Positions 24,625 to 33,445 are shown, numbered from the stretch's first letter. The stretch is 64,000 bases of DNA from JAKACA01 sp052143575 (GCA_052143575.1 JBKQSP010000014.1:100550-164549), one strand, 5' to 3'. Numbers and translations are program-made. The notes: generated from the letters alone by a model not told the origin.

Positions 24625-26825
24625 CGCGGCGGCCGCCGAAGCGGAGGCGCCGGCACGTCGGAGAGGGCGTCCGGCGTTGGAGCTTCGAAGGGGGCGGCAC
24701 CGTCGGAGGCTCCGGTGCTGTCCCTTCGTCCCGGGCGCTCTCGGACGGTCGCCGCCGGCGCCGAGGCGGGCCCCGCACCGCCCGTTCCGCCCGCAGGGGT
24801 CGGCCCCGAAGGCGACGGCGTCGAACCGGCGGCCGGGCGCGCCGTGACGAGGCGGCAGAACCGTTGCAAAAGGGCGCGTCGCGGGGCGGAGAGGTCGCGG
24901 GTGCGCGGCATGGAGAGGGGGGTCGCCCACAGCTCGGGCGCCGTGACCTTCAGCAGGTAGTGGGCAGCCGACGGAGTGGTCCACAGCGTCGGGTCGCTCA
25001 GGTCGAGCCGCTCGCTCATGGCCGGGCACAGCAGGTGGTAGTAGCGGAGAACCTCGGAGTAGACGAGCGGGAACGTCACCTCGTCGTCGGACAGCCCGCT
25101 GTAGTCGTCGTAGGGCAGCACCCGCACCATCGTGCGGGCGTCTTCGCCTGTCTCGGAGATGAAGTCGCCTGCCTTGAGGGTCGCCGGCCACCAGCCGGGC
25201 GGCACGAGCCGGTAGTCGTAGATGCCGTGCTCGGGGGGCGGTCGCAGGTCCAACCGGGCGGAACCGTCGTGCACGACGAGGCTGCTCGTCTGCAACAGGC
25301 GCGGTGTTCTCGAGTTGGCCTCGACCGCTCGCCGCCGCAACCCCATCTGCCACAGCTCGACGCCGAGCTCGACGGCGCCTTCGGCCGGACGACCGCGGCG
25401 GTGCAGGCGGACGGGAACCTCTCCGTCGAAGGCGCCGTCGGAGACGCGGGCGGGGTCGTTCGCATCGCCGGGTTCCCAGCCGTGACCCGGTAGTGGTTCC
25501 TCGAGATAGCTGGCGGCGCAATCGGAGGCGACCATGTACTCGCTCTCCGACAGCAGGACCACGGCCGAGCCGCCGCGGCCGCTCTGCACGACCAGCTCGA
25601 AGCCGTCGTCGCCGAGGAGCCGGCGCTCGTCTTCGCTCAGGTCGCCGAGTGGGAGGTCCCAGAGACCACCGGAGCGCAGGTACGCCTCCCGGTCGTTCAC
25701 GACGACGCCGAGCGTCGTCACCGGCGCCGGGTTCTTGGCGGGATCCGTCCCCGGCGGCGTGACGGCGCGCACGCCGAGGCCGAGAGGCGAGAGGTCGAAC
25801 TTGTCACCGCCGATGCCGTCTTCCGGCAGGGAATTGACGAAGTCGACGGAGAGGAGGTCGCCGTCGGCGTCGTGGCAGGCGACGGCCGGCCCGAGCTCGT
25901 AGGAGGCTCCTTTCAGGTACGGGTTGGGGTAGGTGCCGGCAGGTCTCAGGTACCTACCCATCGTCACGCTGGCAGGCTCCGACTGGCGCCACGGCGCCAG
26001 TGTTCCGCAGACGAGCCCGTACGCCGGGTTGTGGAGGGGCTGTCCCTTCGCGAGGGCGTCGGCGACCACCGGATCGGACAGCAGCGGGTGCGTCATGTAC
26101 AGCGTCATGCGGAACACGAGCCCACGCCAGCCGGGAGACCGCAGCACCTCCGAGAGGGCCGTCGCTCCTGGGGAAGCAACCTCCGGCAGGAGCTTGTGAA
26201 ACTGCTGGCTTGCCCCCATGCTGAGATCGTCGCCGGCGACGAGATCCTCGGGGCGCACCTCGACGGAGAACTGAAAGATGGCGGAACCACCACCGGCGTG
26301 GGCGCTCGAAGTGGGCCCGATCGCGCTCGTGAAGGAGACGTTGCGGCAGAAGTTGAGCTGGCGCAGCGTGGCTCGCGTGGGGGGGCGGCTGATGAACAGC
26401 CGGTCGCGCAGGCCCCCGGCTGACTCCAGTTGCAGGCTGCTGGCAAAGATCTGCGTGGCGTCGATCCCCTCGGGATCGATGTCGCACATGACGGCGTCGG
26501 TCAGGCTGAGCTTGCCGCCGATGAGGGGGTCCTCAGCGGCGTCGACGAGCATCCGCCCCGCTGCCACCTGCACCCCGGTCACGCGCACGTCGAGGAAGCG
26601 CAGCGTCATGTCTCCGTAGTAGTTCCAGGAGCATCGCAGCAGCCCCTCCTCGTTGAGCCCGGTGATCCAGGAGCTGAACTCGGCGTCGTCCATGGGGCCG
26701 GAGACTGCCCTCACCGTGCGGGTGTCCGACACGTAGGACCCGGGCGGGACGTCGTTGTTGGCGGTCGGAGGGTCGATGAGGTACGTGCCGGCCACGTTGA
26801 TGCGGGGGAAGTCGAACACCGACAT
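24621..26825 (-). CDS. VioB/StaD/RebD N-terminal-region homologue (separate gene)
   Basis: This 734-residue protein starts M-S-V-F-D-F-P-R-I-N-V-A-G and continues P-P-T-A-N-N-D. From memory this parallels the VioB N-terminus (M-S-I-L-D-F-P-R-I-H-F-R-G, A-P-T-A-N-R-D). Later Y-Y-H-L-L-C-P-A-M-S-E-R-L and P-R-T-R-D-L-S-A-P-R match VioB segments just before its ferritin-like domain. In VioB/StaD/RebD this region belongs to a haem protein catalysing oxidative dimerisation of indole-pyruvate imine. Here it ends in a Pro/Gly/Ser-rich tail (about residues 660-734) in place of the fused domain, which is instead the next, overlapping gene. It follows the SagB-like gene by 59 bp. The haem ligand was not identified. 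Confidence 0.75.
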   Translation of the reverse strand: MSVFDFPRINVAGTYLIDPPTANNDVPPGSYVSDTRTVRAVSGPMDDAEFSSWITGLNEEGLLRCSWNYYGDMTLRFLDVRVTGVQVAAGRMLVDAAEDPLIGGKLSLTDAVMCDIDPEGIDATQIFASSLQLESAGGLRDRLFISRPPTRATLRQLNFCRNVSFTSAIGPTSSAHAGGGSAIFQFSVEVRPEDLVAGDDLSMGASQQFHKLLPEVASPGATALSEVLRSPGWRGLVFRMTLYMTHPLLSDPVVADALAKGQPLHNPAYGLVCGTLAPWRQSEPASVTMGRYLRPAGTYPNPYLKGASYELGPAVACHDADGDLLSVDFVNSLPEDGIGGDKFDLSPLGLGVRAVTPPGTDPAKNPAPVTTLGVVVNDREAYLRSGGLWDLPLGDLSEDERRLLGDDGFELVVQSGRGGSAVVLLSESEYMVASDCAASYLEEPLPGHGWEPGDANDPARVSDGAFDGEVPVRLHRRGRPAEGAVELGVELWQMGLRRRAVEANSRTPRLLQTSSLVVHDGSARLDLRPPPEHGIYDYRLVPPGWWPATLKAGDFISETGEDARTMVRVLPYDDYSGLSDDEVTFPLVYSEVLRYYHLLCPAMSERLDLSDPTLWTTPSAAHYLLKVTAPELWATPLSMPRTRDLSAPRRALLQRFCRLVTARPAAGSTPSPSGPTPAGGTGGAGPASAPAATVRERPGRRDSTGASDGAAPFEAPTPDALSDVPAPPLRRPPR

Positions 26826-26884
26826 CGTCCTGCCTCCGTCTCGTCGATCTCAACCTAGTGTGCGGGCGCCGCCCGGCATCGGGC

Positions 26885-27643
26885 TCAAGCCGTCGCTTCG
26901 GAGCGTCCGATGCCGACGAGGTAGAGAGGCCATTCGTCGGCGCTCAGCTCGAGCAGGTCGTGCAGCCGGTCGTCGTAGAAGCCGCCGACAGGGAGCGCCC
27001 CCAGGCCGAGCGCGGTCGCGACGAGGCAGAGATTCTGGGCGAGGTGGCCGGCGTCGAGGAGCATGAACCGGTAGCCGCGCTGGCCGTACTTGGTCATCGT
27101 GCGGCGTGGCACGCCCACGATCGTCACGACGGCGTTGCAGTCGACGAGCATCGCGTGCCGCAACGTGGCGGCGGTGAGCCGTTCGCGCCAGGCTCCGAGA
27201 CGCCGAGCCTCGAGCTCGTGGGCGCGGGGGTCGTAGTGGTAGAGGCCGTCTGCGAGCTCACCGAGCGACTGGGTGAGAACGTGCAGCTCCAGTGGGTAGC
27301 GCCCCCCGGCCGAGGGTGAGGGCCGGCGGTCGGCCGGCTCGTCGGGACCTGGCCGGGGGCGAGGCTGGATGCCGAAGGAGGCGTGAAGCAGGGCACCGAG
27401 GAGCTCGAGCGGCATGGGGTCGCCCGCGACGAAACGCCGTACCGTCCTGCGGCCGGCGAGGGCGGCGCCGAGGCTTGTTTCGAGCGGCGTCTCCCGCCCC
27501 GGCAGGGCGACCCGGGCGGCGCCGGGGTAGGTGGTCGCCCAGCCGGTCACCTCGTCGGGGTCCGCCGGCTCCGGCAGCACGTCCTCGTTGTAGGACGAGT
27601 GGCGGTGGTAGAGCGAGGCGATGTCGGGTTCGTGCGCCGCCAT
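26885..27643 (-). CDS. SagB-type (nitroreductase-fold) dehydrogenase
   Basis: This 252-residue single-domain FMN enzyme is of the SagB/ThcOx type. Features are R-R-T-V-R-R-F near residue 67, S-A-G-G-R-Y-P-L-E-L-H (FMN-site loop of SagB-like proteins) and T-K-Y-G-Q-R-G-Y-R-F with adjacent Lys-Tyr, the pair implicated in azoline oxidation. A-G-H-L-A-Q-N-L then follows. In azole-containing RiPPs it oxidises thiazoline or oxazoline to thiazole or oxazole. It begins 3 bp after the stop of the YcaO gene, so it is clearly in the same operon, and it supplies the oxidase expected to follow the cyclodehydratase. Confidence 0.87.
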   Translation of the reverse strand: MAAHEPDIASLYHRHSSYNEDVLPEPADPDEVTGWATTYPGAARVALPGRETPLETSLGAALAGRRTVRRFVAGDPMPLELLGALLHASFGIQPRPRPGPDEPADRRPSPSAGGRYPLELHVLTQSLGELADGLYHYDPRAHELEARRLGAWRERLTAATLRHAMLVDCNAVVTIVGVPRRTMTKYGQRGYRFMLLDAGHLAQNLCLVATALGLGALPVGGFYDDRLHDLLELSADEWPLYLVGIGRSEATA

Positions 27644-27646
27644 GGC

Positions 27647-29998
27647 TCAGGCGAGTGGATGAGGAAGCGGGTTCATCGGCCCCTGCAACCATCGTGCGAG
27701 CCGGGGATTGGCCCGTCGTTCCAGCCCCCAGCCGAAGTGGATGCTCTGAGCGCCCGCCCCGAGGGCACGGGCGACCCTCCATCCGCTCGAGCGGACGTCC
27801 GGTGACGTCACGTCGGCGACGGCGAGAGAGACTCCCGCCTCGGCGAGCCGCCGGCCGCACTCCTCGACGGTCGAGACAGGCGCCTCGACCAACTCCGCGA
27901 CCGGAATTGGGGCCTCTGTCGGATCGAAGAGGAACTCGACGTCGTCGGACCGCCCCGGCGGGGCGAAGAGGAGCGCATGGTCGCGGGGCGTCCGCACGGC
28001 TTCCGGAGAGGACGGCACGACGCCGCCGCGGCGAAAGGCCCGGCTCAGGGACGGCCCAACGTGCCCGTGCTCCAACACGGCTCCCTTCGCCGCCGCCACG
28101 AGGTCCGGCCCGGAGGACGCCGAGAGGGTCACTGCGGGCCAGCGCACGCCGTCGCCGAAGCCCACGCAGGCCACGACCGGCACACGGACGCCTGCCGACA
28201 GCATGGTGAGGCGGAGGCGAGCGCCGCAGGCTTCGAGCTGGCGGGCAACCTCGAGGACGTCGGCGCCGAGGCATCGGTCGAGGGCGAGCTCACGGCCCGG
28301 CCGGCGGGCGAGCCAGTGAATCATGAGGGCGTCCCGCTCGATGAGCTCGAAGGCCGCCTTGCGGGCGGCCGCCGCAGCCGAGACGCCGGCGGCCAGGCCA
28401 TTCGAGGTCACCTGCACGAAGTCGTCCGCCGCAGGTATGGGCAGGCCGACGTGCGTCGAGAGAGCGGGCAGCCACGCCGGTTGCCAGGACGGCACCCACC
28501 AGCCGGGTGCCCACCAGAGCGACCGGTCCGGATCGAAGGGGGCATAGGCGAAGCCCGGGCGCCCGTACTGATCCCGGTCGTACAGGCCGAGATCACGTGG
28601 GTCGAAGCGCCCTTCCGGGGGCAGCTCGTCGAGCCGCGCCCAGACAAGATCGGCCGGGCGCACCCGCGAGGCCGAGTAGCGCTCGATCGCTTCGCCGACG
28701 GCCCCGACCATCGCTGCCCCGGCGCTCATGCCGCTGCCGCCCGCCGTGTCGATCCCCTGCGCCGGATCCGCCCACCAGCTGAGCGTCGCCGTCGCCGTGA
28801 GGGGAAGCGCAGGCTCTCCGGGCAAGGGGTGATCGATCGTCAGCGAGCGCACGACGCCGACGTGGTTGTCGACCCATCCCGCCAGCCTGTCTCGCACCTG
28901 CGCCGGCGTTCCCTCATCGCTGAGGCGATCGTCGGGATTCCCCCCTTGCTGGGCAACCGCGTCGCATCGAGGATCGCTACCCCCCCATGCCGCGCTGCCT
29001 GCGGCTCCGCCGCACACGTCGCACCAGGGGAGCTGCACGAGCCGGTGCCAGCTCGTCTCGAGCGAGGCGAGATCCTGGATGAGCACGCGGCCGAGCAGCC
29101 GGGACACCGAGGCGGGATCGAGCAGCTTGACCGCTTCGAGGGCGATGAGGCTGCCGAGCAGGGCGGCGGCCGCCGGCGGGCAGGCAGGAGGGGCGGCGGC
29201 CCGCTCGCCCTGGTGAAAGGCCCGGTCGAGGGCATCGGCAGCCCACGGGCTCTCCACGGCGGCAAGGCGGCGGTAGTGGTAGCACTGCCAGCAGGCTGTG
29301 GAGCCCGGGGCGACCCCCGGGCCGACGACGGCGTCGGTGCCCTGCAACGAGGCGGACATCGAGCGGAGCCCCAACCGCTGAGCCGCTCGGGCGACGCCGA
29401 GCAGCAGGTCGAAGTCGTCAGCGGCCCCCGCCACGATCACGAGGTCGAACCGCTCAGGCGGTAAGGCGATCTCGCCGTTCCTCGTCAGCTCCACGGCGCC
29501 AGGCACGACCCGACTCGAGGGGAACCGGCGCCCGAGCATGCGGGCGAAGGCCTCGGAGCGCCGTGACCCCAAAAGCTCGCCTCGTGAGTCGCCGAGAGAC
29601 GACGCATCGGCCGGGACGATCTCGCGGTCGTCGAGGGCGTGGAGCTCGCCCACCCCGGATGCCGCCAGCGTTGCTCCCGCCAGGAGTCCCCACGGCTCGA
29701 GACCGACGAGGGCGATCCGTGCGGCCGCAAGAGGCGTGCCGGGGGCTCTCGTTTCACCGCCGACTTCCTCCACGACTCCGTGCTCGATCAGGAGATCGAG
29801 CAGCGATGCGATGCTCGACCGCGAGAAGCCGGCAAGGCGGGAGGCGACGTCGTCCACCGTGACGGTTCCGTCGAGAAGGGCGGCGATCTGCTCGACGACC
29901 TGGGCGTGCCGACCATCGAGCATGAAGCGGCCAGAGTCGCCGGACACGAGCAAACCACCGGGTGACGGGACGATCGTGGCCGCAGGCGACCATCGCAA
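27647..29998 (-). CDS. Fused RiPP cyclodehydratase: leader-binding, E1-like and YcaO domains
   Basis: About 783 residues from a TTG at 29998. Residues 1-80 form a PqqD/RRE-like winged helix that would bind the precursor leader. Residues about 90-340 are an E1/ocin-ThiF-like domain with two Cys pairs (C-W-Q-C at 236-239, C-D-V-C at 326-329) for structural zinc. Residues about 390-783 are a YcaO domain with G-E-A-I-E-R (435-440), A-F-E-L-I-E-R-D-A and a C-terminal P-L-P-H-P fitting the PxPxP tail of azoline-forming YcaO enzymes. It would use ATP to turn Cys (or Ser/Thr) of the upstream precursor into azolines. Upstream in-frame sequence is antisense-like to the precursor repeats and has no good start; the precursor stop is only 25 bp away. 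Confidence 0.9.
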   Translation of the reverse strand: MRWSPAATIVPSPGGLLVSGDSGRFMLDGRHAQVVEQIAALLDGTVTVDDVASRLAGFSRSSIASLLDLLIEHGVVEEVGGETRAPGTPLAAARIALVGLEPWGLLAGATLAASGVGELHALDDREIVPADASSLGDSRGELLGSRRSEAFARMLGRRFPSSRVVPGAVELTRNGEIALPPERFDLVIVAGAADDFDLLLGVARAAQRLGLRSMSASLQGTDAVVGPGVAPGSTACWQCYHYRRLAAVESPWAADALDRAFHQGERAAAPPACPPAAAALLGSLIALEAVKLLDPASVSRLLGRVLIQDLASLETSWHRLVQLPWCDVCGGAAGSAAWGGSDPRCDAVAQQGGNPDDRLSDEGTPAQVRDRLAGWVDNHVGVVRSLTIDHPLPGEPALPLTATATLSWWADPAQGIDTAGGSGMSAGAAMVGAVGEAIERYSASRVRPADLVWARLDELPPEGRFDPRDLGLYDRDQYGRPGFAYAPFDPDRSLWWAPGWWVPSWQPAWLPALSTHVGLPIPAADDFVQVTSNGLAAGVSAAAAARKAAFELIERDALMIHWLARRPGRELALDRCLGADVLEVARQLEACGARLRLTMLSAGVRVPVVACVGFGDGVRWPAVTLSASSGPDLVAAAKGAVLEHGHVGPSLSRAFRRGGVVPSSPEAVRTPRDHALLFAPPGRSDDVEFLFDPTEAPIPVAELVEAPVSTVEECGRRLAEAGVSLAVADVTSPDVRSSGWRVARALGAGAQSIHFGWGLERRANPRLARWLQGPMNPLPHPLA

Positions 29999-30023
29999 TC
30001 GGCGGGCCGACCCGCCGGATGAC

Positions 30024-30620
30024 TCAGTCAGCGGCAGGGCTCGAGCCGCTCTCGGTGCCGGTGTCTGCCGGGGCGCTGCCGCCCCCGCCCGAGCCCGGGC
30101 TCTCCGCCCGGTACCAGCACGCGGTAGCACCGCCGGAGGCGGCGGGGCCCGCCCAGCATTCGGTGTGCGCCGAGGCGGTCGGTCCTGCCCAACATTCCGT
30201 GTGCGCAGCAGCCGGTCCCGCCCAGCACACCGTGTGGGCCGCCGCCGGTCCCGCCCAGCACACCGTATGGGAGGCCGTCGGCCCCGCCCAGCACACCGTG
30301 TGGGAGCCCGTCGGTCCGGCCCAGCATTCAGTGTGGGAGGCAGCCGCCGGCCCGGCCCAGCAGGGCGTCTGCCCACCGGCCTGCCCAGCCCAGCACGCCG
30401 TGTGGCCACCCGTTTGCCCGGCCCAGCAGGCGGTGTGGTGGTGCCCTGCTGACGGCCCGGCCCAGCAGGCCACGACGTGAACATGATGGTGAACGTGCTG
30501 GTACCAGCACGGATCGCCCACTTTTTGCAACGACGAAGCAGCGAGCTGATCAACCCGTTGTTCCAGTCGTGTCAGGCGGACGTCGAGGTCCTCTGGCTCG
30601 GCTTTCCCCTCATCAGACAT
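30024..30620 (-). CDS. Putative multi-core RiPP precursor with Cys-Trp repeats
   Basis: This 198-residue protein resembles no family I know. Residues 1-36 form a charged, heptad-like leader containing L-D-V-R-L-T-R-L-E-Q-R-V-D-Q-L. Residues 38-169 hold twelve Cys-Trp dipeptides spaced 11-14 residues apart, ten in the motif C-W-A-G-[P/Q], most preceded by H-T and one variable residue (A, P, E or V). The first and last are C-W-Y. A His-rich stretch (41-49) follows the first CW, and the tail (174-198) is Gly/Ser/Ala-rich. Every Cys in the protein is in a CW pair. The ATG is preceded by a GGGGG-TGA stretch, and the gene directly precedes the leader-binding cyclodehydratase. The precursor role is inferred from repeats and context. 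Confidence 0.83.
   Translation of the reverse strand: MSDEGKAEPEDLDVRLTRLEQRVDQLAASSLQKVGDPCWYQHVHHHVHVVACWAGPSAGHHHTACWAGQTGGHTACWAGQAGGQTPCWAGPAAASHTECWAGPTGSHTVCWAGPTASHTVCWAGPAAAHTVCWAGPAAAHTECWAGPTASAHTECWAGPAASGGATACWYRAESPGSGGGGSAPADTGTESGSSPAAD
30138..30467 (-). repeat. Tandem about 33-bp repeats encoding CWAG[P/Q] units
   Basis: About ten in-frame units of 33-39 bp cover precursor residues 52-161. Copies near the centre are almost identical at the DNA level, while the outer ones diverge. The regular 33-bp period suggests expansion by slippage or recombination. The repeat keeps the frame, has no unique spacers and lies inside a gene, so it is not a CRISPR array. Confidence 0.9.
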
Positions 30621-30649
30621 GGCTCACCCCCGTCGCGATTTCGCCTGGA

Positions 30650-33445
30650 TCATGGCACATCGAGCGCGCCGTCGCTCCGCCCGTTGTCGCCTGATCCCTC
30701 GCTCCGTTGAAGGAAGCGGACGGGTTCTTCGTCTCGCCCTCGCTCCGACTCGGACTCGAAGACGGCGTCGCCGATGGCGAGGCGCAGCCGCCTTTCGAGG
30801 CTGGCGCTCAGCTGCGACTCGATGATCCCCCATTGCACGTCGAGTGAGTGCAGGAGGAGCTGCGCACAGCCGTGCATGCGGGCGGCGAGCCGGTCCTCGC
30901 CTGCCTCGGCTCGACAGAGGGCCAAGCCAAGTATGGCGTGGGCCGTGCTGGAGCGATTGCCGACTCGCAGCGCTTCGGCCAGGCATCGGTCGAAGGATTC
31001 GCGAGCGGTGTCGATCTCGGCATCGAGAAGCTCGGCGACGCCGAGGTTCAGTGTCACGTATCCGGTGAGGCCGTCGGCCCGGAGCGCCTCGGAGAAGTCG
31101 AGCGCCTCGGTGAGGGCAGCTCGCGCCGCCGCAAGGTTCCCCGCCGCCATATCGAGGAGCGATAGGTGCATGAGGGCGAGCGCCTGGCCCAAGGGCGCCC
31201 GGCTGGAGCGGAAGAGGGCGAGCGCCTCGGCGGCGTTGGAGCGGGCGGCGGCCTCGTCGCCGGACATCGCCAAGGCGACAGATCGGAAGTCGAGCGCCGT
31301 ACCGAGGTGGGTGGCGTCGCCTCGGGCACGCGCCAGCTCGACCGCCTCGTTTGCAGCGGTCTTCGCCACGGCAAGATCGCCGGCGACCGCTGATGTCAAG
31401 CAGAGCGTGGCCAGCAAGTCGACGGTAAGGAGAGGGTCACCGACGTCGCGGGAGATGTCGATGCCCTCTTTGAGCGGAGCTACGGCGCCGGCAAAGTGCC
31501 CACCGACATGGTTCAGATCGGCGACGACGAGGAGGGCGGCGGCCCGTAGCCGGCTTCGAGGTCGGGCACCGGGATGGTCGAGGACGTCGCGGACCAGCTC
31601 GAGCCCCTCGGCGACGTCACCTCTCACCTGCCAGAACCGCCGCATGGCGACGACAGATCGCAGGGCGAGCTCCGCACCGTCTTCTCGTCCGAGACAAAAA
31701 CGCGTGACGGCTCGGATGTTGGGTCGCTCGAGATCGAGGTCATCCAGCCAATCGACCGCCCCCGAGTCGTACAGCGAGAGCTCGGCCGCCGCCGCGGCGG
31801 CCTCGGCGTAGAGCACGAAATACTGGGCGTGCGCCCACCGGGAGGCCATGACCTCTGCCTCGCCGTAGCCGAGAAGCTTCTCGGCTGCATAGTGGCGGAT
31901 CGTCTCGAGCAGGCGGAACCGCATGCCGGAGCCTGATGGCTCCGCCTGCACGAGGCTCTTGTCGACGAGGATGCCGAGCACCTCGACGATCTCGTCGGCG
32001 GAGACGTCGTCGTTCGCACAGACTCGTTCGGCAGCCTGCAGTGACCAACCGTCCACGAAGACCGACAGCCTGCTCAGTGTCCGCATCTCGGCGGGTCCGA
32101 GGAGGTCGAAGGACCAATCGACGGTGGCGCGTAGCGTCTGCTGGCGAGGCATGGCCGTGCGGCTGCCGCCCGTGAGCAAGCGGAACCTGTTGTCCAAGCG
32201 CTCGGCGATGTCGGTCACCGAGAGCCGGCGCAAGCTCGCCGCCGCCAGCTCCAACGCGAGAGGGATACCGTCTAGCTGCCGGCAGATGGACGTCACCGCG
32301 TCGGCCAAAGCACCGGTGGGCTCGAGGTCGGGCACCTGCTGGCGGGCGCGATCGAAGAACAGCTGAGCAGCTTCTGAGTCGCGAAGGTCTTCACCTCCGC
32401 GGGGAACCGAGAGCGATGGCACTCGGTAGATGCGCTCCGAAGGAATCGCCAAGGGCTCCCGGCTCGTCGCCAAGATGGAGATCTCCGGACACGACCTCAG
32501 CAACGTCTCGGTCAGCTCGGCACACGCCTTCACGACGTGCTCGCAGTTGTCGAGCACGAGCAGGGCCCGCCGGGCGCGGAGGGCGTCGACGAACGAGTCG
32601 ATGATCGGCCTGCCCGGTTCCTCGCGCACATCTGCGGCGGCGGCGGCCGTGGCCACGACCAACTCCTCTTCCCGGATGGCCGCCAGCTCGACGAGCCACA
32701 CGCCGGCTGTCGTCTCCTCGAGGTCGTCGTTCGCCAGTTGGAGGGCGAGGCGCGTCTTGCCGGCGCCACCGGAGCCGGTGAGCGTTACGAGCCGGCTCTC
32801 ACGCCTGAGCGCCCGAATCTCGGCGAGCTCCCGAGAGCGCCCGACGAAGGAAGTGAGGGGAGCTGGCAGATTGTGGCGAAGCCGTGGGAGCCCGGCCGAG
32901 CGAAGGGGCGGGAAGTCGCGTTGCAATCCCGTCGCCACGAGCTGGAAGACCCATTCGGGCTGCCCGAGATCCTTCAGCCGGTGCTCACCGAGGTCCAGGA
33001 GCGACACGTCACCCGACAGCGACGGGCGCAAGAGCGCAGCGGTAGACGCTGATACGACGGTCTGTCCGCCGTGCGCCGTGGCGGCGAGCCGAGCAGCTCG
33101 GTTGACGGTGGGCCCGAAGTAGTCCCCGTCGCGCTCGTCGCACACTCCTGTGTGCAGGCCCATGCGCACGCGCAGCGGCGCTGGCAGTGGCCAGGGTTCG
33201 GCGTCGAGGGCCCGTTGGCAGTCGAGCGCCGCCGTGGCGGCTTCGGACGGGTCGCTGAACGCGGCGCAGAATGCGTCACCCACGGTCTTGAAGACGAAAC
33301 CGCCGCGTGACTCGATGGCCTGCCGCATGAGGAAATCGTGGCGGGGGAGTGCCACCGACATGGCGGCGGGATGTTCCTCCCACTTCCGGGTCGAGCCCTC
33401 GACGTCGGTGAACAACAGCGTCACCGCGCCAGTAGGCATGTCCAT
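30650..33445 (-). CDS. Class III nucleotide cyclase / NB-ARC-type ATPase / TPR regulator
   Basis: About 931 residues. The N-terminal cyclase homology domain (5-180) has L-L-F-T-D-V-E-G-S-T (metal Asp14), K-T-V-G-D-A-F-C-A-A-F (substrate Lys and second Asp) and V-N-R-A-A-R-L-A (catalytic Asn and Arg), so it looks able to make cAMP. A STAND-type ATPase follows with Walker A G-S-G-G-A-G-K-T-R-L and L-L-V-L-D-N-C-E-H. The C-terminal half is TPR-like helices. No DNA-binding domain is apparent, so control may act through cAMP or protein contacts. It ends 29 bp before the repeat precursor, suggesting that it is the first gene of the RiPP-like operon. ATGs at 33445 and 33439 are both possible. Confidence 0.85.
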   Translation of the reverse strand: MDMPTGAVTLLFTDVEGSTRKWEEHPAAMSVALPRHDFLMRQAIESRGGFVFKTVGDAFCAAFSDPSEAATAALDCQRALDAEPWPLPAPLRVRMGLHTGVCDERDGDYFGPTVNRAARLAATAHGGQTVVSASTAALLRPSLSGDVSLLDLGEHRLKDLGQPEWVFQLVATGLQRDFPPLRSAGLPRLRHNLPAPLTSFVGRSRELAEIRALRRESRLVTLTGSGGAGKTRLALQLANDDLEETTAGVWLVELAAIREEELVVATAAAAADVREEPGRPIIDSFVDALRARRALLVLDNCEHVVKACAELTETLLRSCPEISILATSREPLAIPSERIYRVPSLSVPRGGEDLRDSEAAQLFFDRARQQVPDLEPTGALADAVTSICRQLDGIPLALELAAASLRRLSVTDIAERLDNRFRLLTGGSRTAMPRQQTLRATVDWSFDLLGPAEMRTLSRLSVFVDGWSLQAAERVCANDDVSADEIVEVLGILVDKSLVQAEPSGSGMRFRLLETIRHYAAEKLLGYGEAEVMASRWAHAQYFVLYAEAAAAAAELSLYDSGAVDWLDDLDLERPNIRAVTRFCLGREDGAELALRSVVAMRRFWQVRGDVAEGLELVRDVLDHPGARPRSRLRAAALLVVADLNHVGGHFAGAVAPLKEGIDISRDVGDPLLTVDLLATLCLTSAVAGDLAVAKTAANEAVELARARGDATHLGTALDFRSVALAMSGDEAAARSNAAEALALFRSSRAPLGQALALMHLSLLDMAAGNLAAARAALTEALDFSEALRADGLTGYVTLNLGVAELLDAEIDTARESFDRCLAEALRVGNRSSTAHAILGLALCRAEAGEDRLAARMHGCAQLLLHSLDVQWGIIESQLSASLERRLRLAIGDAVFESESERGRDEEPVRFLQRSEGSGDNGRSDGALDVP

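Noticed and set aside
30138..30467. Possible CRISPR array because of short regular repeats
   Set aside because: Units of 33 bp run head to tail without unique spacers, stay in frame inside a gene, and no cas genes are nearby.
29962..30480. A plus-strand open frame across the repeat region reading repeated G-P-A-Q-H-T-V-W units
   Set aside because: It is the antisense of the CW-repeat gene, starts inside the YcaO gene and has no ribosome binding site. The minus-strand frame has a proper leader, start and operon context.
29999..30553. N-terminal extension of the YcaO protein across the repeat gene
   Set aside because: The extension is Arg/Pro-rich shadow of the repeats, has no ATG/GTG start near a ribosome binding site, and YcaO fusion proteins normally begin with the leader-binding domain seen after 29998.
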